In this document: positions 27,582 through 37,345 of the stretch, piece after piece
Numbering within the stretch: position 1 is the first letter of the stretch
Layout of the letters: each line of letters opens with the position of its first letter
Origin: Lachnospiraceae bacterium
GTDB lineage: Bacteria; Bacillota; Clostridia; Lachnospirales; Lachnospiraceae
Length of the DNA: 64,000 bases
Direction of reading: 5' to 3'
Assembly: GCA_022774705.1 (NCBI GenBank)
Contig: JALFLM010000114.1
Coordinates: 1 to 64,000 of the forward strand
Translations under genes and position numbers: made by a program
Notes under the pieces: generated by a model
What the model was told of the DNA's origin: nothing
Databases searched by the model: none
The model's input: only the letters and a program-made list of their open reading frames with translations

Positions 27582-30218
27582 TTACTTATGATATTTTGAT
27601 TCGTATGCATAGATGGTATGAAGGATTTCTTCCATATCTTTAACCATGGGCATTCTGGGGTTGGCAGGTGTACACTGATCTTCGTAGGCGTTCATGGCGA
27701 TACGGTGTACAGCTTCGTTCCAGTCCTCTTCGGAGATACCCTGTGATTTGATGTTGCATGCCAGATTGATTTCTGCACACAGTTTTTCACATGCATCGGC
27801 GAACATTTCCACACCTTCGGCAGGTGTTGCAGGATGGAGACCGATGAGCTGAGCCAGTTCCATGTATTTTTCATCTGCTTTGTAGCGTTCTACCTTGGGC
27901 CAGATATTCAGCTTGGTGGGTACGGTTCCGTTGTAGCGGATTACATGGGACAGCAGGATACCGTTGGTACGTCCGTGAGGAATATGGAATTCACCGCCGA
28001 TCTTATGAGCCAGAGAGTGGTTCATTCCCAGGAAAGCGTTGGCGAAGGCCATACCCGCGATGGTTGCTGCGTTGTGCATTTTTTCCCGGGCTTCGGGGTC
28101 ATTTTTACCGTTCTTTACGGAGCGGGGCAGATAGTCGAAGACCATTTTAACTGCCTGTCTGGCAAGGCCGTCCGTGTAATCGGATGCCAGGATGGAGACG
28201 AATGCTTCCACTGCATGAGTCAGGACGTCGATACCGGTATCGGCAGCGATAGAGGCGGGAAGACTCATGGTCAGTTCCGGATCTACGATGGCGATGGTGG
28301 GAGTCAGTGCGTAGTCGGTCAGAGGATATTTCTTGTTCTCATCGGAATCTGTGATTACGGCGAAAGGAGTTACCTCGGAACCGGTACCGGAGGTAGTGGG
28401 GATACAGATCAGTTTGGCCTGTTTGCCCAGTTCCGGGAATTTAAAGGCACGCTTGCGGATATCCATGAATTTCTGCTTGATATCATCAAAGTTCACTTCC
28501 GGATGTTCGTACATGAGCCACATAACTTTGGCTGCATCCATGGCAGAGCCGCCGCCCAGTGCGATGATGGTATCGGGACGGAAGTTTTTCATCAGTTCCA
28601 GGCCTTTGCGCACGGTGCGGATGGTAGGATCGGATTCCACATCAAAGAACAGCTCGATATCCACATCGTTTCTTCTGGAACGGATGACGGATTCGATTTT
28701 TGCCACGTAGCCCAGAGTATACATACCGCGGTCGGTGATGATCATGGCGCGTTCCATTTCCTTCATATCTTTCAGGTAACGGATGGCATTGCGCTCGAAG
28801 TAGATTTTCGGAGGAAGCTTGATCCACTGCATATTGTTATTTCTCCTTCCCACATGCTTGATGTTGATCAGGTTGACGGCGCTGACGTTGTTGGATACGG
28901 AGTTATGGCCGTAGGAGCCGCATCCCAGTGTCAGAGAGGGGATGAATGCATTGTATACACCGCCGATGCCGCCGAAGGTGGAAGGGGCGTTCTCGATGAT
29001 ACGGATTGCTTTTACAGCTTTACTGAACCGCAGGATGATATCACGGTCCATGGAATGGATTGCTGCGGAGTGTCCCAGACCGTTGAATGCAACCATTGCG
29101 GCTGCTTTGGCAATACCATCATCAGTGGATGCTGCTTTCAGTACGGCCAGAACCGGAGACAGCTTTTCACGTGTCAGCGGTTCGCAGGGACCAACTTCGC
29201 GGCATTCAGCCAGCAGAATCTGCGTATCGGCAGGAACCTTGATTCCGGCTTTTTCAGCAATCCAGACAGCAGGTTTGCCCACCAGCTCGGAATTCAGGTG
29301 TGCATCGGCTGTATTTTCACTGTAAGCGGCAGCACCGAACATATACTGTTCCAGCTTCGCTTTTTCTTCCGCATTGACCAGATAGGTTTTGAAACGGGCG
29401 AATTCCTTCATCACTGCAGAGTAGATTTCATGATCGATGATAGCGGCCTGTTCGGAAGCACAGATCATACCGTTATCAAACGATTTTGAAAGTACGATAT
29501 CATTTACAGCCCGTTTGATGTCGGCTGTTTTTTCTATATAGGAAGGTACATTGCCGGCACCTACGCCGAGGGCGGGTTTACCGCAGGAGTAAGCGGCTTT
29601 TACCATGGCATTGCCTCCGGTTGCCAGGATTGTGGCTACACCGGGGTGATTCATGAGGGCATTGGTAGCGTACATGGATTTCATTCCCAGCCACTGGATA
29701 CAGTCGGCGGGTGCACCGGCAGCAACTGCGGCGTCACGCATGCAGACAGCAGCCTGTACGGAACAGTTGTAGGCTGAGGGATGGAAAGAAAAGATAATGG
29801 GGTTTCTTGTTTTGATGGCGATCAGGGATTTGAAGATAACGGTGGATGTGGGGTTTGTGGTGGGTATGATACCACAGATTACACCTACGGGTTCTGCAAT
29901 TTCCACGATGCCGTTCAGCTTGTCTTCCCTGATGACACCAACCGTTTTCAGGTGTCTCATGTTGGATGTTACATACTCGCAGGCGAACAGATTTTTCACT
30001 GCCTTGTCTTCAAAAACACCGCGTCCTGTTTCATTTACGGCTGCTTCGGCCAGAACACCATGCTGGTCCAGGCCTGCAACAGAGCATTTTGCGACAATGT
30101 AGTCTACAGCTTCCTGATCCAGAGTCAGGTATTTCTCCAGAGCACACTGTGCCTTTGTTACCAGCTCATCAACATGAGCATCGATCATTTCGTTGGTCCA
30201 TTCCATTGGCTGACTCAT
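27582..30218 (-). CDS. adhE: Bifunctional acetaldehyde-CoA/alcohol dehydrogenase
   Basis: 878 aa with ALDH half and Fe-ADH half (GGGSAMDAAKVMW, GMNHSLAHKIGGEFHIPHGRTNG). Confidence 0.96.
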   Translation of the reverse strand: MSQPMEWTNEMIDAHVDELVTKAQCALEKYLTLDQEAVDYIVAKCSVAGLDQHGVLAEAAVNETGRGVFEDKAVKNLFACEYVTSNMRHLKTVGVIREDKLNGIVEIAEPVGVICGIIPTTNPTSTVIFKSLIAIKTRNPIIFSFHPSAYNCSVQAAVCMRDAAVAAGAPADCIQWLGMKSMYATNALMNHPGVATILATGGNAMVKAAYSCGKPALGVGAGNVPSYIEKTADIKRAVNDIVLSKSFDNGMICASEQAAIIDHEIYSAVMKEFARFKTYLVNAEEKAKLEQYMFGAAAYSENTADAHLNSELVGKPAVWIAEKAGIKVPADTQILLAECREVGPCEPLTREKLSPVLAVLKAASTDDGIAKAAAMVAFNGLGHSAAIHSMDRDIILRFSKAVKAIRIIENAPSTFGGIGGVYNAFIPSLTLGCGSYGHNSVSNNVSAVNLINIKHVGRRNNNMQWIKLPPKIYFERNAIRYLKDMKEMERAMIITDRGMYTLGYVAKIESVIRSRRNDVDIELFFDVESDPTIRTVRKGLELMKNFRPDTIIALGGGSAMDAAKVMWLMYEHPEVNFDDIKQKFMDIRKRAFKFPELGKQAKLICIPTTSGTGSEVTPFAVITDSDENKKYPLTDYALTPTIAIVDPELTMSLPASIAADTGIDVLTHAVEAFVSILASDYTDGLARQAVKMVFDYLPRSVKNGKNDPEAREKMHNAATIAGMAFANAFLGMNHSLAHKIGGEFHIPHGRTNGILLSHVIRYNGTVPTKLNIWPKVERYKADEKYMELAQLIGLHPATPAEGVEMFADACEKLCAEINLACNIKSQGISEEDWNEAVHRIAMNAYEDQCTPANPRMPMVKDMEEILHTIYAYESKYHK

Positions 30219-30273
30219 AAGGTACCTCCTTGATTTGTGTATGTTTTTTTGTAACTGAGTACAGCATAATACT

Positions 30274-30291
30274 TTGTTAATAAATTGTCAA
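30274..30291. promoter_or_regulatory. Candidate Rex operator upstream of adhE
   Basis: TTGTTAATAAATTGTCAA versus Rex consensus TTGTTAA-N4-TTAACAA, 2 mismatches. Confidence 0.5.
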
Positions 30292-30449
30292 TACTGGAAA
30301 TGAAAACCGGGATTATGGCGAAAAAAACCCTTCTCGAAACGAGATGTTTGTTAAAATAATATCATATAGGTAAGAAGAATACAAAATAACAGAGATGAAA
30401 ATGCGGATAAATGTGAGATGATGATGATACAAAATAGCAATAAAGTATA

Positions 30450-30495
30450 AAAAACAGTGCACCGGTTCTACGGAATCGTTATGTGCATCTGTTTT
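30450..30495 (-). terminator. Terminator-like hairpin after sortase gene
   Basis: AAAACAGTGCAC...GTGCATCTGTTTT. Confidence 0.5.
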
Positions 30496-30511
30496 ATGTT
30501 TCGGTTCTGTG

Positions 30512-31285
30512 TTATCGGGGTATCAGCCGTCCGTGGACAACGAAGCGTTCTTCATCAGATTCATTGGTGCAGGTGGACAGTGTGACAATACGGTCGCTGC
30601 TGTCAGGCTCAATGCCGGTGATATAAAGAGACTGTTCCGTGGTTTCATCCAGATACTTCTGAAACGCTTCAGTGCCGGTTTCCAGACCGAAAGTATAGGT
30701 GCTGCTGCTGTCATGGGTCCGGTAACAGGAGTAGATTTCATAAATCCGTACACCATCAGAGGTCTGGATATAGATGAAGGGATGGTCCTGATACCACTCC
30801 TGTTCCTCGTATTTCATGAGGTTGCTGAACATTTTTCCATTCAGCAGATTGTGGCCGTAGACGATCGTGTTGGCTTCCTGAAAAGCATTTTCGGAACGGC
30901 AGTCCACAAATATGCAGCCGGCTTTGTTGGATTCTCCGGTGATGGTACGGCGCAGATAGCGTTCATTATCCTCTGCCTGAAGTATCGGATAATCGATATT
31001 GGTTTCGGGAATCCGGATCCAGCCGATGGCATCGCTGTTGATTGTCCGGAGAACATCGAGATTGATCAGTGAATCCGGACAAAAGGGCGAAGTGTCGTTT
31101 TCTGCTGTTTTGTCCTGTGAAGATTCTCCATCATCGGATGAAGGAAGGGTAACCTTCTCCTGTACGGAATCATAGATTTCATCTCCTGTGTGGTATTCCT
31201 GCCAGATGCCGTAGAGCTGCCATGCGCTGAAGCAGAAGACACCGATGCAGAGTATGAGAAGCAGAGTCTGAAAAAGTTTTTTCAT
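30512..31285 (-). CDS. srtB: Class B sortase
   Basis: IRIPETNIDYPILQAEDNERYLRR; VYGHNLLNGKMFSNL; TLSTCTNESDEERFVVHGRL. Confidence 0.85.
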   Translation of the reverse strand: MKKLFQTLLLILCIGVFCFSAWQLYGIWQEYHTGDEIYDSVQEKVTLPSSDDGESSQDKTAENDTSPFCPDSLINLDVLRTINSDAIGWIRIPETNIDYPILQAEDNERYLRRTITGESNKAGCIFVDCRSENAFQEANTIVYGHNLLNGKMFSNLMKYEEQEWYQDHPFIYIQTSDGVRIYEIYSCYRTHDSSSTYTFGLETGTEAFQKYLDETTEQSLYITGIEPDSSDRIVTLSTCTNESDEERFVVHGRLIPR

Positions 31286-31568
31286 GACCAGAATCCTTTC
31301 TGCAGGGTACTGATAAGCCCTGTGATTAATATTTTGTCACAGCAGAAAGAGCTGTACCTGATTATTATAGCATAATTAACAAAAACCCTTAAGAAAATGC
31401 GGAAAAAAGGTGATAGATACTTGCGCTTTTCGGTGAGGTCGTATATAATACCACTGTGATGTGATAAACTGCTGACGTGACAGGATGCATGATATTGTAC
31501 CGGATGCCGCAGTGTCTGGTTCTGTCGGGCAGTTTTCGGTTCGTAATTTTTAAAAGAAGAAGGAGAGA

Positions 31569-32471
31569 ATGATGAAAAAAACAAGCGCATTGTTACTGGC
31601 ACTGTTACTGGTTCTGAGTGTTTTTACCGGATGCGGAAGCTCAGCTTCCGACAGCAAGGAAGGCAAGGAAGCAGACACAACAGCTGCAGCCGGATCCGCT
31701 GAAGCGGATGCATCTGCTGATTCCGACTGGAGTTATATTGAAGGCAAAGGTGAGATGATCGTTGGTATCACTCTGTTTGCACCCATGAATTATGAGGATG
31801 AGAACGGTGAACTGATCGGTTTTGATACCGAACTGACAAAAGCTGTTGCTGAAAAACTTGGTGTTAAGGTAAAATTCCAGCAGATCAACTGGGATAATAA
31901 AGAAGTGGAACTGCAGTCCAAAAATATTGACTGTATCTGGAACGGCATGTGTATTACCGAAGAACGTAAACAGAACATGGGCATCACCAATCCCTACCTG
32001 AACAATACACAGGCTCTTGTTATGAAAGCTGACCGTCAGGAAGAAATCATGAAGGATGTTTCCGGTCTGACAGTTGTTGCAGAACAGGGCTCCACCGGTG
32101 AGGGCAAGCTGCTGGGTACGATTGAGGATGATGACACAGTGGAAGTATCCGCAAAGGAATATTTCGGCAAATCCAATTATGTGGCAGTTGATTCCATGGC
32201 AAAGGCTCTGATGGAAGTTAAGGCAGGCACCGCAGATCTGGCAATCGTAGACAGTGTATGTGCACTGGCAATGGTTGGTGAAGGAACAGATTACGAAGAT
32301 CTGATTGTAAATCTCGACAACAACTTCGGTTCTCAGGAATATGGTATTGCATTCCGCAAGGGAAGCGATATGGTTGATAAAGTGAATTCCACCATATCAG
32401 AACTGTATGCAGAAGGTGTTGTTGACAAGATCGCTGAGAAGTACGGTTTATCAGAAATGCTGATCAAATAA
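31569..32471 (+). CDS. Polar amino acid ABC transporter substrate-binding lipoprotein
   Basis: Lipobox LLVLSVFTGCGSS; SBP family 3 motifs. Confidence 0.93.
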   Translation: MMKKTSALLLALLLVLSVFTGCGSSASDSKEGKEADTTAAAGSAEADASADSDWSYIEGKGEMIVGITLFAPMNYEDENGELIGFDTELTKAVAEKLGVKVKFQQINWDNKEVELQSKNIDCIWNGMCITEERKQNMGITNPYLNNTQALVMKADRQEEIMKDVSGLTVVAEQGSTGEGKLLGTIEDDDTVEVSAKEYFGKSNYVAVDSMAKALMEVKAGTADLAIVDSVCALAMVGEGTDYEDLIVNLDNNFGSQEYGIAFRKGSDMVDKVNSTISELYAEGVVDKIAEKYGLSEMLIK

Positions 32472-32504
32472 TTCCCGGATCCGTTTGATAAATTGATATT
32501 TATT

Positions 32505-32542
32505 AAATCTCCATATGGGCAAACATATGGAGATTTGTTTTT
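32505..32542 (+). terminator. Terminator/attenuator between SBP and permease genes
   Basis: AAATCTCCATATG GGCAAA CATATGGAGATTT GTTTTT (perfect 13-bp stem). Confidence 0.85.
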
Positions 32543-32545
32543 AAA

Positions 32546-32616
32546 GTGCGCCCGGCGGGCACATGTTCTAACGGGTGAAAGTCCCCAATCCGCCCGGCAG
32601 ATAAAGGAAACTGACA
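32546..32616 (+). other. Possible group II intron 5'-end remnant
   Basis: GTGCGCCCGGCGGGCACATGTTCTAACGGGTGAAAGTCCCC...CCGCCCGGCAGATAAAGGAAACTGACAGG; GTGCG 5' consensus and GGGTGAAAGTCCC domain I-like hairpin. Confidence 0.45.
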
Positions 32617-32635
32617 GGAAGAAGGAGATGGATTT

Positions 32636-33274
32636 ATGTCTGGACCGATTATAACCCTTTGTGAGGGCTTTGTACAAAATATACAGCTTTTTGTGATGAC
32701 ACTGCTTTTGGCAATACCGCTGGGTCTGGTGATCGCACTGGGCTCCATGAGCCGTTTTACTCCGCTGCGGTGGCTGACCAGGGTATTTGTGTGGATCATC
32801 CGCGGTACACCTCTGATGCTTCAGCTGATGGTTGTACTGTATGCTCCCGGGCTGATTTTCCATATTCCCATGAGCAACCGTGTACTGGCTGCTGTTATTG
32901 CATTTGTAATCAATTATGCCGCTTATTTTTCGGAAATATACAGAGGAGGCATTGAGAGTATTCCCAAAGGCCAGTATGAGGCCGGTCAGGTTCTCGGCAT
33001 GACTAAAACACAGATTTTCTTTAAGGTTGTATTGATGCAGGTAGTTAAGCGGATCGTACCTCCCATGGGCAATGAAGTTATTACTCTGGTTAAGGATACT
33101 TCACTGGCCCGTGTAATCGGTGTTATGGAAATTCTGATGAAAGCAGATACATTTACAAAGCAGGGGCTGATCTGGCCGCTGTTCTCATCTGCTCTGTTCT
33201 TCCTGGCATTCAATGGTGTACTGACGCTGTTCTTCGGATGGCTGGAGAAAAAACTCGATTATTACAGGGTATAA
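32636..33274 (+). CDS. Amino acid ABC transporter permease
   Basis: WIIRGTPLMLQL; AAYFSEIYRGGIESIPKGQYEAGQVLGMTKTQIF. Confidence 0.95.
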   Translation: MSGPIITLCEGFVQNIQLFVMTLLLAIPLGLVIALGSMSRFTPLRWLTRVFVWIIRGTPLMLQLMVVLYAPGLIFHIPMSNRVLAAVIAFVINYAAYFSEIYRGGIESIPKGQYEAGQVLGMTKTQIFFKVVLMQVVKRIVPPMGNEVITLVKDTSLARVIGVMEILMKADTFTKQGLIWPLFSSALFFLAFNGVLTLFFGWLEKKLDYYRV

Positions 33275-33286
33275 GGGGGGAGTACT

Positions 33287-34072
33287 ATGTCTATTCTTGA
33301 AGTAAAAGGTTTGAAAAAAGACTTTGACAATCTGAAAGTCCTGAAAGGAATTGATTTTTCTCTGGAAAGAGGGGAGACGCTGGCAATTATCGGCGCTTCC
33401 GGCAGCGGGAAGACAACGCTGCTTCGCTGCCTGAATTTTCTGGAAACTCCTACACAGGGTCAGATACTGGTTGACGGAAAGGTGGTATTTGATGCAGCCA
33501 ATCAGAAGATGCTTTCCGACAAAGAGGTTCGTGACCGCAGACTCCATTTTGGTCTCGTATTCCAGTCATTCAATCTGTTCCCCCAGTATACAGCTTTGAA
33601 AAATGTAACTCTGGCGAAGGAACTGCTGGCAAAGGAACGTCCTGATTTTAAATCGAATAAAAAGAAGATTCTTGAAGAAATTCGGGAAGAGGGCAGGGCT
33701 GTTCTTGATAGTGTGGGACTTTTGAAAAAAGTGGATTATTATCCGCACCAGCTTTCCGGCGGGCAGCAGCAGCGAGTGGCAATTGCCAGAGCACTGATGC
33801 TGAGCCCGGATATTCTGTGTTTCGATGAACCTACTTCTGCACTGGATCCGGAACTGACCGGCGAAGTACTGAAAGTCATCCGCGGTCTGTCAGAGAAAAA
33901 TACCACCATGGTTATCGTAACCCATGAGATGCAGTTCGCCCGTGATGTATCAGATCAGGTTCTGTTTCTGGACAAAGGTACAGTTGCCGAATACGGCACG
34001 CCCAAACAGGTATTTGAGAACCCCAGAGAGGAACGTACAAAACAGTTCCTGGAAAGGTATTTTCAGAATTAA
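33287..34072 (+). CDS. Amino acid ABC transporter ATP-binding protein (GlnQ-like)
   Basis: Walker [40 protein letters not shown]. Confidence 0.96.
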   Translation: MSILEVKGLKKDFDNLKVLKGIDFSLERGETLAIIGASGSGKTTLLRCLNFLETPTQGQILVDGKVVFDAANQKMLSDKEVRDRRLHFGLVFQSFNLFPQYTALKNVTLAKELLAKERPDFKSNKKKILEEIREEGRAVLDSVGLLKKVDYYPHQLSGGQQQRVAIARALMLSPDILCFDEPTSALDPELTGEVLKVIRGLSEKNTTMVIVTHEMQFARDVSDQVLFLDKGTVAEYGTPKQVFENPREERTKQFLERYFQN

Positions 34073-34139
34073 TTGTTTTCAAAATTAATTGGTTTCAGAA
34101 TCAATTGTTTTCAAAATCAATTGATTTTAGAAGCAACTG
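34060..34139 (+). repeat. Five 16-nt tandem repeats (TTTTCAAAATCAATTG-type)
   Basis: Units begin at 34060, 34076, 34092, 34108, 34124; last unit degenerate; ATPase stop codon lies in the first unit. Confidence 0.9.
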
Positions 34140-34151
34140 ATAAATCAGCGC

Positions 34152-35336
34152 TTACCGGTAGCTTTCTGCCAGACGGCGAAAGACCGGGAGCGCTTTTTTT
34201 ACCCGCTCTTCAGGGACACAGTATGCGATCCGGAAATGTCCGGGGCAGCCGAAATTGTCGCCGGGAACCAGCATCAGATCCATTTCCATGGCACGTTTGC
34301 AGAAAGTCATGGAGTCCGACTCCGGTGATCGGGGGAACATGTAGAAGGTGCCTCCGGGTTCCACGCAGTGGTAGCCATATTCCGTGAGGGCCTGATACAG
34401 CAGATTTTTATTATTTTCGTAAACAGACAGTTCGGATGTCATGGAACATACGTCGCCAACGGTATGCTGAAGCAGGGAAGCGGCCCCGTTATGTCCTGTG
34501 GTTCGGGAAATCTGGGGACACAGTTCGATGATCCGGTCTGCGTATGGGCTGTCGGGATTTACTGCCAGATAACCGATCCGTTCACCGGGCAGTGAGATCG
34601 ATTTACTGAAGGAATAGCAGGTAATCGTATCCGTATAGTAGTTTGCAATGTAGGGACTGTCGGTTCCGCTGAAGATGATGTCCCGGTAGGGTTCATCGGA
34701 GATCAGAAAGATGGTGTGGCCGTATTCTTCAGACTTCCGGGTCAGAATCTCAGCCAGCCGTCTGATGGTTGGCGTGGAGTATACGATACCGCTGGGATTG
34801 TTGGGGGAATTGATCAGAATCGCAGAAACTGCAGGTGTGAGCATTTCCTCCAGTATCTCAAAAGGTACCTGGAAGGTGTCGGTATCAGCAGGTACCACCT
34901 TCAGCTTCAGTCCGGCACCGGCTGTATAGGGTTTGTACTCCGGAAAATACGGCGCGATGGTCAGAACTTCATCACCGGGATTGGAAACGGCACGCAGAGC
35001 GTGAGCCAGAGCGCCGGCAGCACCGGCCGTCATGAAGATGTTTGAAGCAGTATAATGGCATCCGTAACGCCGGTTCAGGTCAGCTGCGATTTTTTCTCTG
35101 ATCTCCGGGATTCCCAGGCTGGGACTGTAGCCGTGAAGAGAAAGCGGGTCCAGTGTTTCCAGCTTTTCTTCCATGACGGAACGGACCGCAGAAGGCGCAG
35201 GTACAGAGGGATTGCCCAGACTGAAATCGTAAACGTTTTCAGCACCGATTTCCTTCGCACGCTTCTGCGAATAGTTAAAAATCTCAAAGATAATATCTTT
35301 TTCATTCAGCATATTGGTGTATTGTTGATTCAGCAT
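34152..35336 (-). CDS. Pyridoxal phosphate-dependent class I/II aminotransferase
   Basis: VYDFSLGNPSVPAP; INSPNNPSGIVY; CYSFSKSISLPGERIGYL. Confidence 0.93.
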   Translation of the reverse strand: MLNQQYTNMLNEKDIIFEIFNYSQKRAKEIGAENVYDFSLGNPSVPAPSAVRSVMEEKLETLDPLSLHGYSPSLGIPEIREKIAADLNRRYGCHYTASNIFMTAGAAGALAHALRAVSNPGDEVLTIAPYFPEYKPYTAGAGLKLKVVPADTDTFQVPFEILEEMLTPAVSAILINSPNNPSGIVYSTPTIRRLAEILTRKSEEYGHTIFLISDEPYRDIIFSGTDSPYIANYYTDTITCYSFSKSISLPGERIGYLAVNPDSPYADRIIELCPQISRTTGHNGAASLLQHTVGDVCSMTSELSVYENNKNLLYQALTEYGYHCVEPGGTFYMFPRSPESDSMTFCKRAMEMDLMLVPGDNFGCPGHFRIAYCVPEERVKKALPVFRRLAESYR

Positions 35337-35493
35337 GTGGATACCTCGTTGATTAAGTTTATTGATTAGGTATGTTGATAAGTTTATTGATTAAGAATGC
35401 AGCCGGGAATGCGGCAGATATAGCCGTTCGCCAGGGTCTGCTGCCAATGATTTTACCACGTTAACGTGAGAAAGACAAGGATAAGGTGACTTT

Positions 35494-36606
35494 ATGGAAA
35501 ATTATTCAATTGTGATTCCCTCCTATACGGTGGGACCGGAAGCCTATGCAAAAATTCCGGAATTCTGCAGATTGTATGGTAAAAAAGCTGTGGTCATCGG
35601 AGGTGAGAAGGCCATGGCTGCTGCCAGGGAAAAACTGCTGGGGGCTCTGGAAGGCTCCGATATGGAAATTATCGCATTTGTCCGGTACGGAAAGGAATGT
35701 ACCTTTGAGGCGGCGAAGCGTCTGGAGGAAGAACCGGCCGTTCTGGAGGCAGATATGATATTTGCCGTGGGAGGAGGAAAGGCGGTGGATACGTGCAAGC
35801 TGGTCAGCCTGGAACTGGGGAAACCATATGCCGCATTCCCTACGATTGCTTCCAACTGTGCAGCGTCCTCCTCTGTATCCATCGTTTACAACGAGGATGG
35901 AAGTTTCTGCCGGTTTGTCCATTTCCTGAAATCAGCGCTTCATGTTTTTATGGACACGGATATCATGGCAAAAGCCCCGGTTCAGTATCTGTGGGCTGGA
36001 ATCGGTGATACCTGTGCCAAATATTATGAGGTCAGCATCTCTGCAAAAGGCGAGCAGCTGGAGCATTTTCGTGCCCTGGGCGTCAATATGAGCCGTATGT
36101 GTATGGAAACGCTGGTTCAGCACGGAGAGCAGGCTCTGAAGGATAATGAAGCCGGGATTGCTTCCTATGATCTGGAGCAGGCGGCGCTGGCAATCATTAT
36201 CACCACAGGCTGGGTATCCATGCTGGTGGCAAGGGACCATACCATGGATTACAATGGCGGTGTAGCACATGCATTTTTCTACGGTCTGTGCAGTCTGCCG
36301 GGATTCGATGAAACACGGAAAGAGCATCTGCACGGCGTGGTGGTAGGATTCGGAATCCTTATGCTTCTGCTCATCGACGGAAGAGAAGAAGAGTGTCAGA
36401 AAATGATGGAATTCAACCGGAAAGTGGGTCTTCCTGTGAAGCTGGCAGACATTGGTGTTACTGTGGAGGACGTGAAAAAAGTTGCCGGTATTATTGTACA
36501 GGATGAAGATCTGCAGCATTACCCTTACCGGGTGACCAAAGAGATGGTTGTGGAAGCTGCAGAGAAGCTGGATATCAGACCGTCCGGCAGTGAGAAACTC
36601 GGGTAG
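35494..36606 (+). CDS. Glycerol dehydrogenase-like iron-containing alcohol dehydrogenase
   Basis: FAVGGGKAVDTCKLV; FPTIASNCAASSSVSIVY; HLHGVVVGFG. Confidence 0.88.
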   Translation: MENYSIVIPSYTVGPEAYAKIPEFCRLYGKKAVVIGGEKAMAAAREKLLGALEGSDMEIIAFVRYGKECTFEAAKRLEEEPAVLEADMIFAVGGGKAVDTCKLVSLELGKPYAAFPTIASNCAASSSVSIVYNEDGSFCRFVHFLKSALHVFMDTDIMAKAPVQYLWAGIGDTCAKYYEVSISAKGEQLEHFRALGVNMSRMCMETLVQHGEQALKDNEAGIASYDLEQAALAIIITTGWVSMLVARDHTMDYNGGVAHAFFYGLCSLPGFDETRKEHLHGVVVGFGILMLLLIDGREEECQKMMEFNRKVGLPVKLADIGVTVEDVKKVAGIIVQDEDLQHYPYRVTKEMVVEAAEKLDIRPSGSEKLG

Positions 36607-36625
36607 AGGAAAACCGCTTATCGTC

Positions 36626-36937
36626 CTAATGAAAAGATGGATTTTGTATCAGCACAGCGCCATAAAATAACATGTCTGCAATACTGTCCAGCCTTGCACC
36701 GAAATCACTGGCTGTCCCTGTTTTTCGGGCAATCCAGCCGTCCAGTGCATCCGTCAGACCGATGAAAGTATAGACCACAAAGAATCCAAAGAATTTCGGG
36801 GTCAGAAATACCAGAAAAAGAGATGAGATTATCCTTATTGATGTCATGGTATCCGCCGTATTCCATTTGTGGGTTTCAATTATGTCCCTTTTCACAGCCT
36901 GTGTCCTTCTTTCTAAATCAATATCTGTTTCTGCCAT
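36626..36937 (-). pseudogene. 3'-truncated CDP-alcohol phosphatidyltransferase
   Basis: GLTDALDGWIARKTGTASDFGARLDSIAD (DGx2ARx8Gx3Dx3D) then stop after about 18 residues. Confidence 0.7.
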
Positions 36938-37158
36938 CACTGCGACTGGAAGACCGAACCGGTTTCTGCATTCCAGACAGAGGTTTCGTTCACACTGGTT
37001 TTGAGAATTACCTCGTTGATTTTCACCGATGTAAGGCCTGCGCTCTGGCAGGCCCGAAAACCGCCCGGTTTCCATCCATAACGTCCGGCAAGAAAAATTA
37101 CCGGCAGGGCAGCTGCGATGACTGCCAGAAAGATTAATGTTTTTCTCAATGTTTTCAT
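36937..37158 (-). CDS. Small membrane-anchored hypothetical protein (73 aa)
   Basis: N-terminal TM segment (MKTLRKTLIFLAVIAAALPVIFLAG); ATGA overlap with the CDP-alcohol PT ORF. Confidence 0.5.
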   Translation of the reverse strand: MKTLRKTLIFLAVIAAALPVIFLAGRYGWKPGGFRACQSAGLTSVKINEVILKTSVNETSVWNAETGSVFQSQ

Positions 37159-37345
37159 TTCTGAAATTCTCCTGATATGTAATCCCTGATTTACAGCGGC
37201 TTACAATCATTCTACAGGAAAATACAGGCTGTGCATAGGTACTTTTTTGTTGGTATGTGTTTATTTTATAGCTATGAGGGTGTGAAGGGCAATAAAAAAC
37301 AGATCTGTTTTTTCAGCGTTAATAATACGGAAAGTGCGTTTTATT

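Noticed and set aside
27834-29489. 551-aa plus-strand ORF opposite adhE
   Set aside because: Antisense shadow of a highly conserved AdhE gene; Cys/Gly/His-rich artefactual composition.
34060-34139. CRISPR-like array
   Set aside because: Repeats are directly contiguous with no spacers and no cas genes nearby.
34073-34387. 104-aa ORF beginning in the 16-nt repeats
   Set aside because: Reads through the minisatellite and then antisense to the aminotransferase.
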